A stretch of DNA of 64,000 nucleotides, from positions 124,001 to 188,000 of the forward strand of contig NZ_JACOPX010000008.1 in the NCBI RefSeq assembly GCF_015461835.1. Reading direction: 5' to 3'. Origin of the DNA: Pseudomonas neuropathica. GTDB taxonomy: Bacteria > Pseudomonadota > Gammaproteobacteria > Pseudomonadales > Pseudomonadaceae. Of the stretch, positions 53,405 through 61,400 are shown one piece after another. Within the stretch, counting starts at the first letter, position 1. Each line of letters starts with the position of its first letter. Below the pieces are notes generated by a model. It did not search any database and had not been told where the DNA came from. It saw only the letters and a program-made list of their open reading frames with translations. Made by a program: the position numbers and the translations under genes.

Positions 53405-54340
53405 CTACCCCCTGCCCTTTTGACGCTTCGCTTGAGTCGCACTAACCCCGAGGACCTGCCAATACGTGTCCTTGTTGTGCGCACTGGCATTGTCATTGAA
53501 AGAATCGCCGTTAAGGTCATAAGTCCACGCGGTACCGCCACCCAGATCTTCGCCGGTCCATACGGGATAATTCAGCCACTCAAGGTAATCGGTCACCGGG
53601 CCGGCGTCGGGGAAGTACAGCGTCCACATGCGTTTGATCTGGGTCAGCGTGACCGGCTGCAATTTTGCTGTTTCGCACAGTGTGAGCATCCCTTGAAAAT
53701 CCGCACTGTGGGTAAGGAAGTGCACTTCAACAATGCCCTTCACAGTCAACGGGTAGGTTCGGGTCTGGCTCTGGCTGTCGGTGGCGCTGATCGTACAGTC
53801 GCCATTGCGTCGGGCGCTGACTTCGCCCGTCTGCTCATCGACACTGGCAATGGCCGGGTCGCTGCTGGTGTATTGATAGGGGCCACTCCCCCACTGCGCC
53901 AGTCGCGTCATTCGGGCGGCGGCGGGTAACTTGACCGGCGGTTTGTCTACTGACACCACGTGGTTGTGTGCGCTCAGATCGAGGGTCGCTTTTGCGTCAA
54001 AGCCCGACTGCAATACGAGATGCAGTGGCTGCGAATCCACCAGATCGCCGCCATAAAACTGCACTTTGTATTCAATCAAGACGATGTCGTTCGCGTCGGC
54101 GATCAGTGCACTGCCGGGCACGGTAAATGTGACGTCGTTTCCAACAGCGGTCGAAGCAATCGGGATGTCATCGGTGTATTCCTCACCAACAAACAGATAC
54201 ACACGATCACGGTAGGCCATGCCGGTATAGGGTTTGATTCTCACAGTCACGCCTTTGGCCGGAATGTCTGCAGGATCAAGTACATCGCCGGGCGCTTCGT
54301 CTACTGACGGTTTAAGCGGGGCGTTGGTTTCTTTGCGCAT
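53405..54340 (-). CDS. Ig-like (Big_2) protein
   Basis: A 311-residue protein with no signal peptide. An N-terminal segment resembles the repeats of the upstream giant protein ('GDVLDPADIPAKGVTVRIKPY'); residues about 150-205 form a Big_2 Ig-like module ('YTSSDPAIASVDEQTGEVSARRNGDCTISATDS'). The C-terminus ('GGGTAWTYDLNGDSFNDNASAHNKDTYWQVLGV') looks like a separate folded unit. Function unknown. Confidence 0.72.
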   Translation of the reverse strand: MRKETNAPLKPSVDEAPGDVLDPADIPAKGVTVRIKPYTGMAYRDRVYLFVGEEYTDDIPIASTAVGNDVTFTVPGSALIADANDIVLIEYKVQFYGGDLVDSQPLHLVLQSGFDAKATLDLSAHNHVVSVDKPPVKLPAAARMTRLAQWGSGPYQYTSSDPAIASVDEQTGEVSARRNGDCTISATDSQSQTRTYPLTVKGIVEVHFLTHSADFQGMLTLCETAKLQPVTLTQIKRMWTLYFPDAGPVTDYLEWLNYPVWTGEDLGGGTAWTYDLNGDSFNDNASAHNKDTYWQVLGVSATQAKRQKGRG

Positions 54341-54410
54341 GGCGACACCTCACACGGTGCTCTGTCGAGCACCGTATTTCGGGGTTGAAGGAAGGCTCAA
54401 TGGCAGGCGT

Positions 54411-57400
54411 TCAACGCTCGGTATTCAGCTCGGCCCAGCGACTGGCCAGAAGTGCCCGGCCTCTGGAGGTCGGAGTGGCGTGATAAGACACCTTGCCCCT
54501 CAGCCGCTCCTGTACGGCGCTGCTGTCCCCGCCGCCATCGGCATGTCCCCAGGTCACGACGCGGCCGTCAACGGTTAGCGCAGTAAATCCATGAGTGTTG
54601 TCGTATAGCGCTTGCACCTGAGTCAGCTCAGTGACGACCGTCGAGGTGTCGCCACCTACGGTCGCATTCCCCCAGGCGACCACTGTGCCGTTCTTGCGCA
54701 ACGCGGCAAAAGCCATGGAGGAACCACACACTTGAACAATGTCATCAAGCGCTGCGATTTCGGCAGGCACCAGACCACCCTCCGCGGGAGTGCCCCACGC
54801 CACTACATGACCGTTGCCTCGGCGTGCTGCGAATGCGCGCCAGGTGGAACTGACCTCGACAATGTCCGTGAGCCCGCCAATCAGCGCGTCAATCGTCCCG
54901 CCGTACGCGGCCGTCCCCCACGCCACCACCTGCCCGGTCGCGCGCCTTGCGGTGAAGGCCTGCGCATTGGCGCAGCTCAATTCGATGATGTCGGTCAGGG
55001 ACGCAATTTCAGCCGGCACAACGCCGCCATAGGTGGCGTGGCCCCAGCCGACAATCCGTCCATTGCCACGATGCGCGGCAAAGGCACCAAAGCTGCCGAT
55101 CAGATTGTCGATATCGGTCAAGCCTGCAATCTCACCCGGAACTCTCCCACCGTTTGCCGCCAGACCCCAGGCCACAACATTACCGGCGGCTCGTTTTGCT
55201 GAAAAAGCCTGACCCGCCGCCACCACTCGAACAATATCCGTCAGTGCGCTGATTTCTGCTGGAACACTACCTCCATCGGCTGCTGTGCCCCAGGCAAACA
55301 CCTGCCCGGTAGTCTTCAACCCGGTGAACGCGGTCGCATTACCGATGACTTCGACAAAACCCAGCGGATCTATACCGCTCATGCTTCCGCCCTCGGCGGC
55401 GGTTCCCCAGGCGACAACTGCGCTATTGGCGCGGCGAGCTGCATAAGCACTGCGCGTGCAGCTCACCTCAACGATGTCATCCATGGTGATGATGGTCGGA
55501 GGAATATTGGCGCCGTACGCAGCGTTGCCCCAACCAGCGACATCCCCGACATCCCGGTGAGCGACGAAAGCCGCGAAACCTGTGACCGTGGTATCGATCC
55601 CGTTGCCAATGATATTCGCCGAGTTGAGCGTGACCAGATCATCGGCAGTGCGCACTTGCAGCGGCAGCTGCGGTGAGGTGTCGCGCCAGGTGGCTGCGGT
55701 CATCCACTCTGTGTCCGAAGCGTACTTCCACTGCGCTTGCAGCGGCTGCCCCGTGGTGGCGTTGAATGCGCTCAGTACACGAGTGGCACTGGATGCGCGA
55801 TAAGTACTGCGGTTATAACGGGCTCCCATAATCTTCAGGGTACCGCTGCCAATGACCCGGCGAACATCGTAAACCGTCGGCACCGACGGGCCATCGGTCC
55901 CTCCCGCCTTGCGCTTTACCTCATAACTCAACGCGATGCTGTCATCGAGGTTAGCGCTGATCACCGCGTGGGCCGCCTTGATCACGCTGAGTTCTTTGTC
56001 GGCCTCTGCTGCCAGAACCGTGTGGGTGTAAGGGGTGGTAGTTTTGCCGACCACGGTCACGGTGATTTCATCGTCGGTCTTCAGTTGAGCCGTCGCCGGG
56101 ATCACCACCGTTGCGCCGTTGGGGTAGACATCGTCCGGGTTCAACTGATCCTTCTGCGCCCCCGTGGCTTCCCTGAAGGTGGCAACCGGCAGCCGGAACT
56201 CTTGCGCTTGCACGTCAAACTCATAAGGTCTGCCTTGCGCCTCGCCACCTTCAAACAACTCGACCCGATAATCGACAGTCACTTTTTTGTTCAGGCTGGC
56301 CTGCACAACGGACAGGTCAACAGTGAACTCGATCGGTTTGCCCTTGTTATTGCCACTGACCGCTTTGTCATCGGTGTGCTTGACCACTCCATCTGACGAT
56401 TCCCAGGTCATATAAAAGTGATCACCGGCATTTTCGGGGTCATTGGCCGGTATCTCGACGGTCGCTCCGTCCGGAGCATTGGCCGGATCGAGAATGTCAT
56501 CGGGCGCCTGCACTACGCGGGCCGGATCCAGCAATTGCGTGGACTCACCGACGGAGAACACGAGAGGGTTGGAATAACTGATCGTGTCGGTTTCTTTGCG
56601 CCAGATTTCGTAACTGGCCGTGATCCTGGCACCGCGATTTGGCTCGATATGCTCGGCAACAAACTTCTCGCTGAGTCGGAATGGCACGTCGCTGTTCTCG
56701 TTGAGCGCAGTAATGTCGATGAAGTCGCTGGTCTTGCCTGATTGTTCCCCTTCCCATTTGTAAGTCACCTTATCGCCGCGTTTCGTCGGCGTGACGATGG
56801 ATTTGGGAGCGGTGAGCCGACCAACGCCGTTGGGTAAATCATCAGGCTCCAGAGAGCCATTGTTTTCGCCCAGCACGATCGGTTTGACCAACTCGAATTC
56901 TGGCTCGCCCACGTTCAGCGGTGCTGCAGGGCGCGACACGCGCCTGACAATGTCGTCGTTCCCATCCACACTCAGATGGACGAACGACAGCACCAGTGTT
57001 CCGCCCTCAATGGTCTTCAAGTGCAAGCCTTCGACAGTGAGGAAAAAACCGACCGGGTCGGCGATTTCATCCCGGCTCGGTGTATACCTTTCGAATTCCG
57101 GGATATAGACACTGCCATCCGGACGTTTACCGAACCACACCAGTTCAAACGCATCGCCATAGTTGAACACCGAATCAGAGCGAATCAGAATCCGGGTACG
57201 TGCCAGGTCAGGATCAATGGCGCCCTGGTTTTCATCTTCAGCAACAGGGGCATCCAGGCGCGTGGCCTCACCGTTGACTTGCACGAACTGGCCTTTGGAT
57301 TGCAGCGGATCGGGAATTCCTTCGCGCTCGACCTCATAAGAAAAAATCACCTGGGTTGTGACAAGCCTGCGCAGATCGGCATTCTCGAACTCGAACTCAT

Positions 57401-58457
57401 AGGTGTGGGGAAGATTGTCGACCTCCTGCTTCGGCGCAGTGAATGTGACGGTTTCGCCATCGGCGGTGGTACCGCTGACTTTTACTTCAATCCAGTCCTT
57501 ATGTTTGAATTGGCTTGGGGTTGCCCAGACCTGAACGAAGATATTTTTATTACCCAACAGGTCAAGGTCGAGCACATTGTTGAGCGCATCCTTGACAATA
57601 GGGGCAACCAGCCGATTGGTGTTGAGCGAAACCATGATCCGGGTTTCTTTACACCAGTCCTCCGAATAGTTATGGACGATATCGCGCACGCGAAAGCTCA
57701 CGGCCAGGCCCACCGCATCGGTATCACCTGCCTTTTCTATAACTGCCCGCTTGACGTAAACAGTGATGGGATTTTTCACCGGATCACTGATTTGCTCCGC
57801 CGTCACCGGGTCGCCCCAGATAAAAATGCCACCCCAACTGATCTGAGGCTGGTCGCCCACGGCAATCTCAGGATAGGGTTCGCCGCTACCGGATGCGTGT
57901 CGAATGACGATAGGCACACCCGCTTTCGGCGCCTCCGGATTATCCGGATCATCCGGATCCACCGGAATGTTCTCGCTGTCCACTCCACCGGAGACAAATT
58001 CCGGCGGAATGAACATGAACAGATTGGAATGCCCCGGCCCCTCCTCCGTATCCTGTCCGCCGGGAATTTCCAGCTTGACGAATATTTTCAATGGCGGCGT
58101 GTACGTCTCGGCGGGATCCAGGCCTAATCGCTTTACCCAATAGTCGATTTCATGGGAGCCCGAAGCAAGATGCCGCGGAGCAACGAACAGGGTCGCACGC
58201 TGATCAGATTCTGATTGATCACGGACGGTGTACCGATCCACCTCGACAGAGCCTTTCCTGAGCACCACCAAGTCGCCTTTATTCTTGGTCGTCCATGGGC
58301 TGAGGTAGACCTGTAATCCATGGTCCGGAAAAACCCCTAGCGCCGCAGCGCGATTGATCCCCCATTCCCCCGAGGGAAGTATCGGATGCGTACGACCGGT
58401 GATATCCGGCTCAGCAAGCGCCAGCGTTGCGATCTGTTTTTTGAGCTGTAAAAGCAT
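54411..58457 (-). CDS. Giant Ig-repeat / RCC1-repeat protein
   Basis: A 1348-residue protein with no signal peptide. Residues about 1-950 hold several Ig-like modules, often opened by 'LDPANAPDGATVEIPA' or 'LNPDDVYPNGATVVIP'; residues about 950-1330 are about nine RCC1-type repeats of around 43 residues ('AFAAHRGNGRIVGWGHATYGGVVPAEIASLTDI'), which should form a beta-propeller. ATG 58457 follows AAGGAG at 9 bases. Proteins of this build occur in plant- and insect-associated Pseudomonas; their export and target are unknown. First gene of a three-gene operon; GC is lower than the neighbours. Confidence 0.8.
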   Translation of the reverse strand: MLLQLKKQIATLALAEPDITGRTHPILPSGEWGINRAAALGVFPDHGLQVYLSPWTTKNKGDLVVLRKGSVEVDRYTVRDQSESDQRATLFVAPRHLASGSHEIDYWVKRLGLDPAETYTPPLKIFVKLEIPGGQDTEEGPGHSNLFMFIPPEFVSGGVDSENIPVDPDDPDNPEAPKAGVPIVIRHASGSGEPYPEIAVGDQPQISWGGIFIWGDPVTAEQISDPVKNPITVYVKRAVIEKAGDTDAVGLAVSFRVRDIVHNYSEDWCKETRIMVSLNTNRLVAPIVKDALNNVLDLDLLGNKNIFVQVWATPSQFKHKDWIEVKVSGTTADGETVTFTAPKQEVDNLPHTYEFEFENADLRRLVTTQVIFSYEVEREGIPDPLQSKGQFVQVNGEATRLDAPVAEDENQGAIDPDLARTRILIRSDSVFNYGDAFELVWFGKRPDGSVYIPEFERYTPSRDEIADPVGFFLTVEGLHLKTIEGGTLVLSFVHLSVDGNDDIVRRVSRPAAPLNVGEPEFELVKPIVLGENNGSLEPDDLPNGVGRLTAPKSIVTPTKRGDKVTYKWEGEQSGKTSDFIDITALNENSDVPFRLSEKFVAEHIEPNRGARITASYEIWRKETDTISYSNPLVFSVGESTQLLDPARVVQAPDDILDPANAPDGATVEIPANDPENAGDHFYMTWESSDGVVKHTDDKAVSGNNKGKPIEFTVDLSVVQASLNKKVTVDYRVELFEGGEAQGRPYEFDVQAQEFRLPVATFREATGAQKDQLNPDDVYPNGATVVIPATAQLKTDDEITVTVVGKTTTPYTHTVLAAEADKELSVIKAAHAVISANLDDSIALSYEVKRKAGGTDGPSVPTVYDVRRVIGSGTLKIMGARYNRSTYRASSATRVLSAFNATTGQPLQAQWKYASDTEWMTAATWRDTSPQLPLQVRTADDLVTLNSANIIGNGIDTTVTGFAAFVAHRDVGDVAGWGNAAYGANIPPTIITMDDIVEVSCTRSAYAARRANSAVVAWGTAAEGGSMSGIDPLGFVEVIGNATAFTGLKTTGQVFAWGTAADGGSVPAEISALTDIVRVVAAGQAFSAKRAAGNVVAWGLAANGGRVPGEIAGLTDIDNLIGSFGAFAAHRGNGRIVGWGHATYGGVVPAEIASLTDIIELSCANAQAFTARRATGQVVAWGTAAYGGTIDALIGGLTDIVEVSSTWRAFAARRGNGHVVAWGTPAEGGLVPAEIAALDDIVQVCGSSMAFAALRKNGTVVAWGNATVGGDTSTVVTELTQVQALYDNTHGFTALTVDGRVVTWGHADGGGDSSAVQERLRGKVSYHATPTSRGRALLASRWAELNTER

Positions 58458-58495
58458 GACAAAACACTCCTTCCGGGGGATTGGGCGACGGAGTG

Positions 58496-58544
58496 ATTAA
58501 AGGCTGGAAAATCGACAATCGTCACCTGTCAGATCTGACAGGTG
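58496..58544 (-). promoter_or_regulatory. Lux-box-like palindrome and promoter of the Ig/RCC1 operon
   Basis: A perfect 22-base palindrome at 58523-58544, core CCTGTCAGATCTGACAGG, fits the LuxR-family CT-N12-AG box. A -10-like TTTAAT lies at 58496-58501 (minus strand), placing the palindrome centre near -44, the position for a LuxR-type activator. Confidence 0.7.
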
Positions 58545-58619
58545 CAGAGCCTTTTCCGACGAATGGCGAGGTGACAATGGCGGAACATTCGTGGACTTTC
58601 ACAACCCTGCCCGGCGAAT

Positions 58620-59570
58620 TCAGGCCTTGCTTTCGAAGCGCTCGACCGGGGGGATATCCAGCGGCGCCGCCATGAACTGGCTGATCCGCGAACGCAGCCA
58701 TTTCTCCGCCGGATCGTTGTCATGCACCCCGCTCCACGCCATCGACAATTGCGCCGCATCAATCGGGAACGGTGGATCTTCAGCACGCAACGCACAGCCT
58801 TCCACCAAGGCGCAGGCCGCGTAATCCGGCACGGTAGCGATCATCTCGGTGCCAGCGAGCAAGGCGCGCAGGCCGCTGAATTGCGGCACGCCCAACACCA
58901 CGCGGCGGGTACGACCGACCTTGGCCAGGTCCATGTCGATATTGCCGCTCAAGTCGCCCGAGAACGACACCATCGCGTGCGGGCGCTCACAGTATTCGTC
59001 GAGGGTCAGCGGCCCCGGGCGGTCATCGCCGCGCAGGACTTTGCAGGGAATGTCGCGCAGTTTTTTGCGCTTGGCGTTGGCCGGCAACTCAGTGGTGTAA
59101 CTGACGCCCACTGAGATTTCCCCAGAGGCCAACAGTGCCGGCATCAACAAGTAATTGGCGCGGCGCACGACCACGACAATCCCCGGCGCCTCTTGCTGAA
59201 GCTGACGCAACAACGGTGGAAACAGGCCAAATTCGGCGTCGTCCGACAGGCCGATGCGAAACACTTCGCAACTGCTCGCCGGCTCGAACTCCTTGGCCCG
59301 GCTGACTGCGCCAGAGATGACGTCCATCGCCGGTTGCAGCTCTTTGAGAATCGCCAGCGCCCGCGCGGTCGGCTCCATGCCGCGACCGTTGCGCAGCAGT
59401 AACGGATCGTCGAACAGATCGCGCAAACGCCCCAACGCAGCGCTGACGGCCGGTTGCCCCATGAACAGTTTTTCGGCGACGCGGGTCAGGTTCTTTTCGA
59501 ACATCAGCGCTTCGAAAATCACCAGCAGGTTCATGTCGACGCGACGCAGATCGTTACGGTTCATGGGCAT
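58620..59570 (-). CDS. LysR-family regulator (NodD/LeuO-like)
   Basis: A 316-residue LysR protein: 'RRVDMNLLVIFEALMFEKNLTRVAEKLFMGQPAVSAALGRLRDLFDDPLLLR' HTH and a full effector domain. It lies 48 bases downstream of the metallo-hydrolase gene on the same strand. Confidence 0.9.
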   Translation of the reverse strand: MPMNRNDLRRVDMNLLVIFEALMFEKNLTRVAEKLFMGQPAVSAALGRLRDLFDDPLLLRNGRGMEPTARALAILKELQPAMDVISGAVSRAKEFEPASSCEVFRIGLSDDAEFGLFPPLLRQLQQEAPGIVVVVRRANYLLMPALLASGEISVGVSYTTELPANAKRKKLRDIPCKVLRGDDRPGPLTLDEYCERPHAMVSFSGDLSGNIDMDLAKVGRTRRVVLGVPQFSGLRALLAGTEMIATVPDYAACALVEGCALRAEDPPFPIDAAQLSMAWSGVHDNDPAEKWLRSRISQFMAAPLDIPPVERFESKA

Positions 59571-59618
59571 GTTTTCCTTTTCGGTGTCAGCGGCTTTTGC
59601 GGGTGGGCGCTGCGCACT

Positions 59619-60602
59619 TTACTCGATTAACGGCACCTTGGCCGCGCGCTTGTACGGACCGTATTCCACGGGCACCCACTGAAAATGTTTGCCCTGCGCG
59701 GTAATGTGACCGATGCCCGGGAACGGCAGGTGCGCCGCCGTCACCCACGTCTTGCTGGCGACCGCCGCGCTGAAGACCGCCTGACGCGCGTTGATCGCTT
59801 GCGCACTGTTGACGTCAAAGCCGATGGACACTTCCGGATGCTCAAACTGCACTGCCAGGTTATGCACCAGATCCCCCATGAAGACGATGCTCTGAGTCTG
59901 CGAGGTGAAACGGTAGGTGGTGCTGCCCGGCGTATGTCCGGCTTCCAGTGTCGCCTCGACTAATCCCGGCAATGGCGACTGGCCCGCGGCGAAGGTCTTG
60001 AAACGCCCGGCGGCGACGTAGGGTGCAGTGGAGTCCTGGGCGATCTTGAAAAACTCTCTGGCACCGGCCGGAGCTTTGGCCAGTGCGGCCGGATCGAGCC
60101 AGTAATCCGCTTCAGCCTTGGCGACATACACCGTGGCATGGGTAAACAACGGTTGTTTCTGTGCATCGACCAGACCACAGACATGATCAAGGTGCAGGTG
60201 CGTCAGCAAAATCGTATCGACCTGCTCTGGCTGGTAGCCGGCCGCCTGCATATTCGCCACGAGCTGCCCGGCGGTGGCGCCGATGCATTGTCCGGCGCCG
60301 CTGTCGACCAGAATCAGTTGCTTGCCGGTGTTGACCAGAAAGGCATTAAACGCCGTCTGGACACCCGGGGTTTCAATCGAACGGCGTGCCAGCAGTGCGC
60401 GAATCTGACTCTGACTCATGCCCTGCAACAGCTTCGGCGACAGGTCGTTGTAGCCATCGAACAACGCGGTGACCTCGTAATCCCCCACGGCCAGGCGGAA
60501 ATAGCCCGGCGCCTGAGTGCCCTGCTGTGGTGCCTGCGCCATGGCACCGGAAATCACCAGCGCGCACGTCAGCGCCGTCGCTGCTTTAAGGATGCCTTTC
60601 AT
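59619..60602 (-). CDS. Secreted metallo-beta-lactamase-fold hydrolase
   Basis: A 327-residue exported protein (ATG 60602 after AAGGGGA; signal peptide to 'ISGAMAQAPQ'). The metal motif is 'LTHLHLDHVCG' near residue 137, followed by 'HTPGSTTYRF' and 'FMGDLVHNLAVQF'. Could be a lactonase or esterase; the AHL-lactonase pattern HxHxDH is met but not specific. Confidence 0.87.
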   Translation of the reverse strand: MKGILKAATALTCALVISGAMAQAPQQGTQAPGYFRLAVGDYEVTALFDGYNDLSPKLLQGMSQSQIRALLARRSIETPGVQTAFNAFLVNTGKQLILVDSGAGQCIGATAGQLVANMQAAGYQPEQVDTILLTHLHLDHVCGLVDAQKQPLFTHATVYVAKAEADYWLDPAALAKAPAGAREFFKIAQDSTAPYVAAGRFKTFAAGQSPLPGLVEATLEAGHTPGSTTYRFTSQTQSIVFMGDLVHNLAVQFEHPEVSIGFDVNSAQAINARQAVFSAAVASKTWVTAAHLPFPGIGHITAQGKHFQWVPVEYGPYKRAAKVPLIE

Positions 60603-60843
60603 TTGATTCCCCTTGGACCTGCCGATTGCGGCGCCCCCTCGGTGCTTGCAGTCATCGTGCCGCAAACCGCGGGGCGCAGACTTGCAGGGATGTGCTGAGT
60701 TCAGGCCAATGCGCTGGAATTAACAACGATTAACTCGTCAGCCTCCCGCCCTCGGCCAACAATGAAACCCTCTGCGCAGCGTTGTTTTTTTGACCTGAGG
60801 GGATGCGCCAACCGTGCATTCCCCATCAACACGGACTTTGGCC

Positions 60844-61275
60844 ATGGCTCACTTACAGCACAGCGTCGCCCTTGCCCCTGCCAACGAACCACGCAAGACC
60901 GGGGTCGGCGGACTCAGTCCGCAACGCGAACGACAGGTCAAACAACTGATCCTCGAACGCCTCGGCGAAAGTCTCGAGGTCACCGAACTGGCCCGCGCCT
61001 GCTCGCTGTCGCGCAGTCACTTTTCCCGCGCCTTCAAATGCAGCACCGGGGTGTCGCCGCAGGACTGGATTCGCACCCAGCGTCTCGCGCGAGCCAAGCT
61101 GCTGATCCAGCACACCGACCTGAGCCTGACGCAAATCAGCCTGGAATGCGGGTTCTGCGATCAGGCGCACTTCTGCCATATGTTTACCCGCAGCGAGGGC
61201 ATTAATCCGTTTGCCTGGCGCTGCCAGATCATGCGTGAACCCAAAGCCCAGCGTTCACAACCCGCCATGTTTTGA
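60844..61275 (+). CDS. AraC-family regulator
   Basis: A 143-residue AraC-type protein, essentially one DNA-binding domain: first HTH 'LEVTELARACSLSRSHFSRAFKCSTGVSPQDW', second 'LSLTQISLECGFCDQAHFCHMFTRSEGINPFAWR'. No effector domain. A GTG at 60814 is an alternative start. Divergent from the metallo-hydrolase, which it may control. Confidence 0.85.
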   Translation: MAHLQHSVALAPANEPRKTGVGGLSPQRERQVKQLILERLGESLEVTELARACSLSRSHFSRAFKCSTGVSPQDWIRTQRLARAKLLIQHTDLSLTQISLECGFCDQAHFCHMFTRSEGINPFAWRCQIMREPKAQRSQPAMF

Positions 61276-61400
61276 TCGCGGTCCCCGTTGCACTGACGCT
61301 CAAACCTGAGGATTATGCCGGGACACCCCGGAATAGAAGGCCTGCGCACGCGCCCGGCCCTACTCCGCTCTGTCCGCCGCAGCACCGCAGGAGTGAGCTG

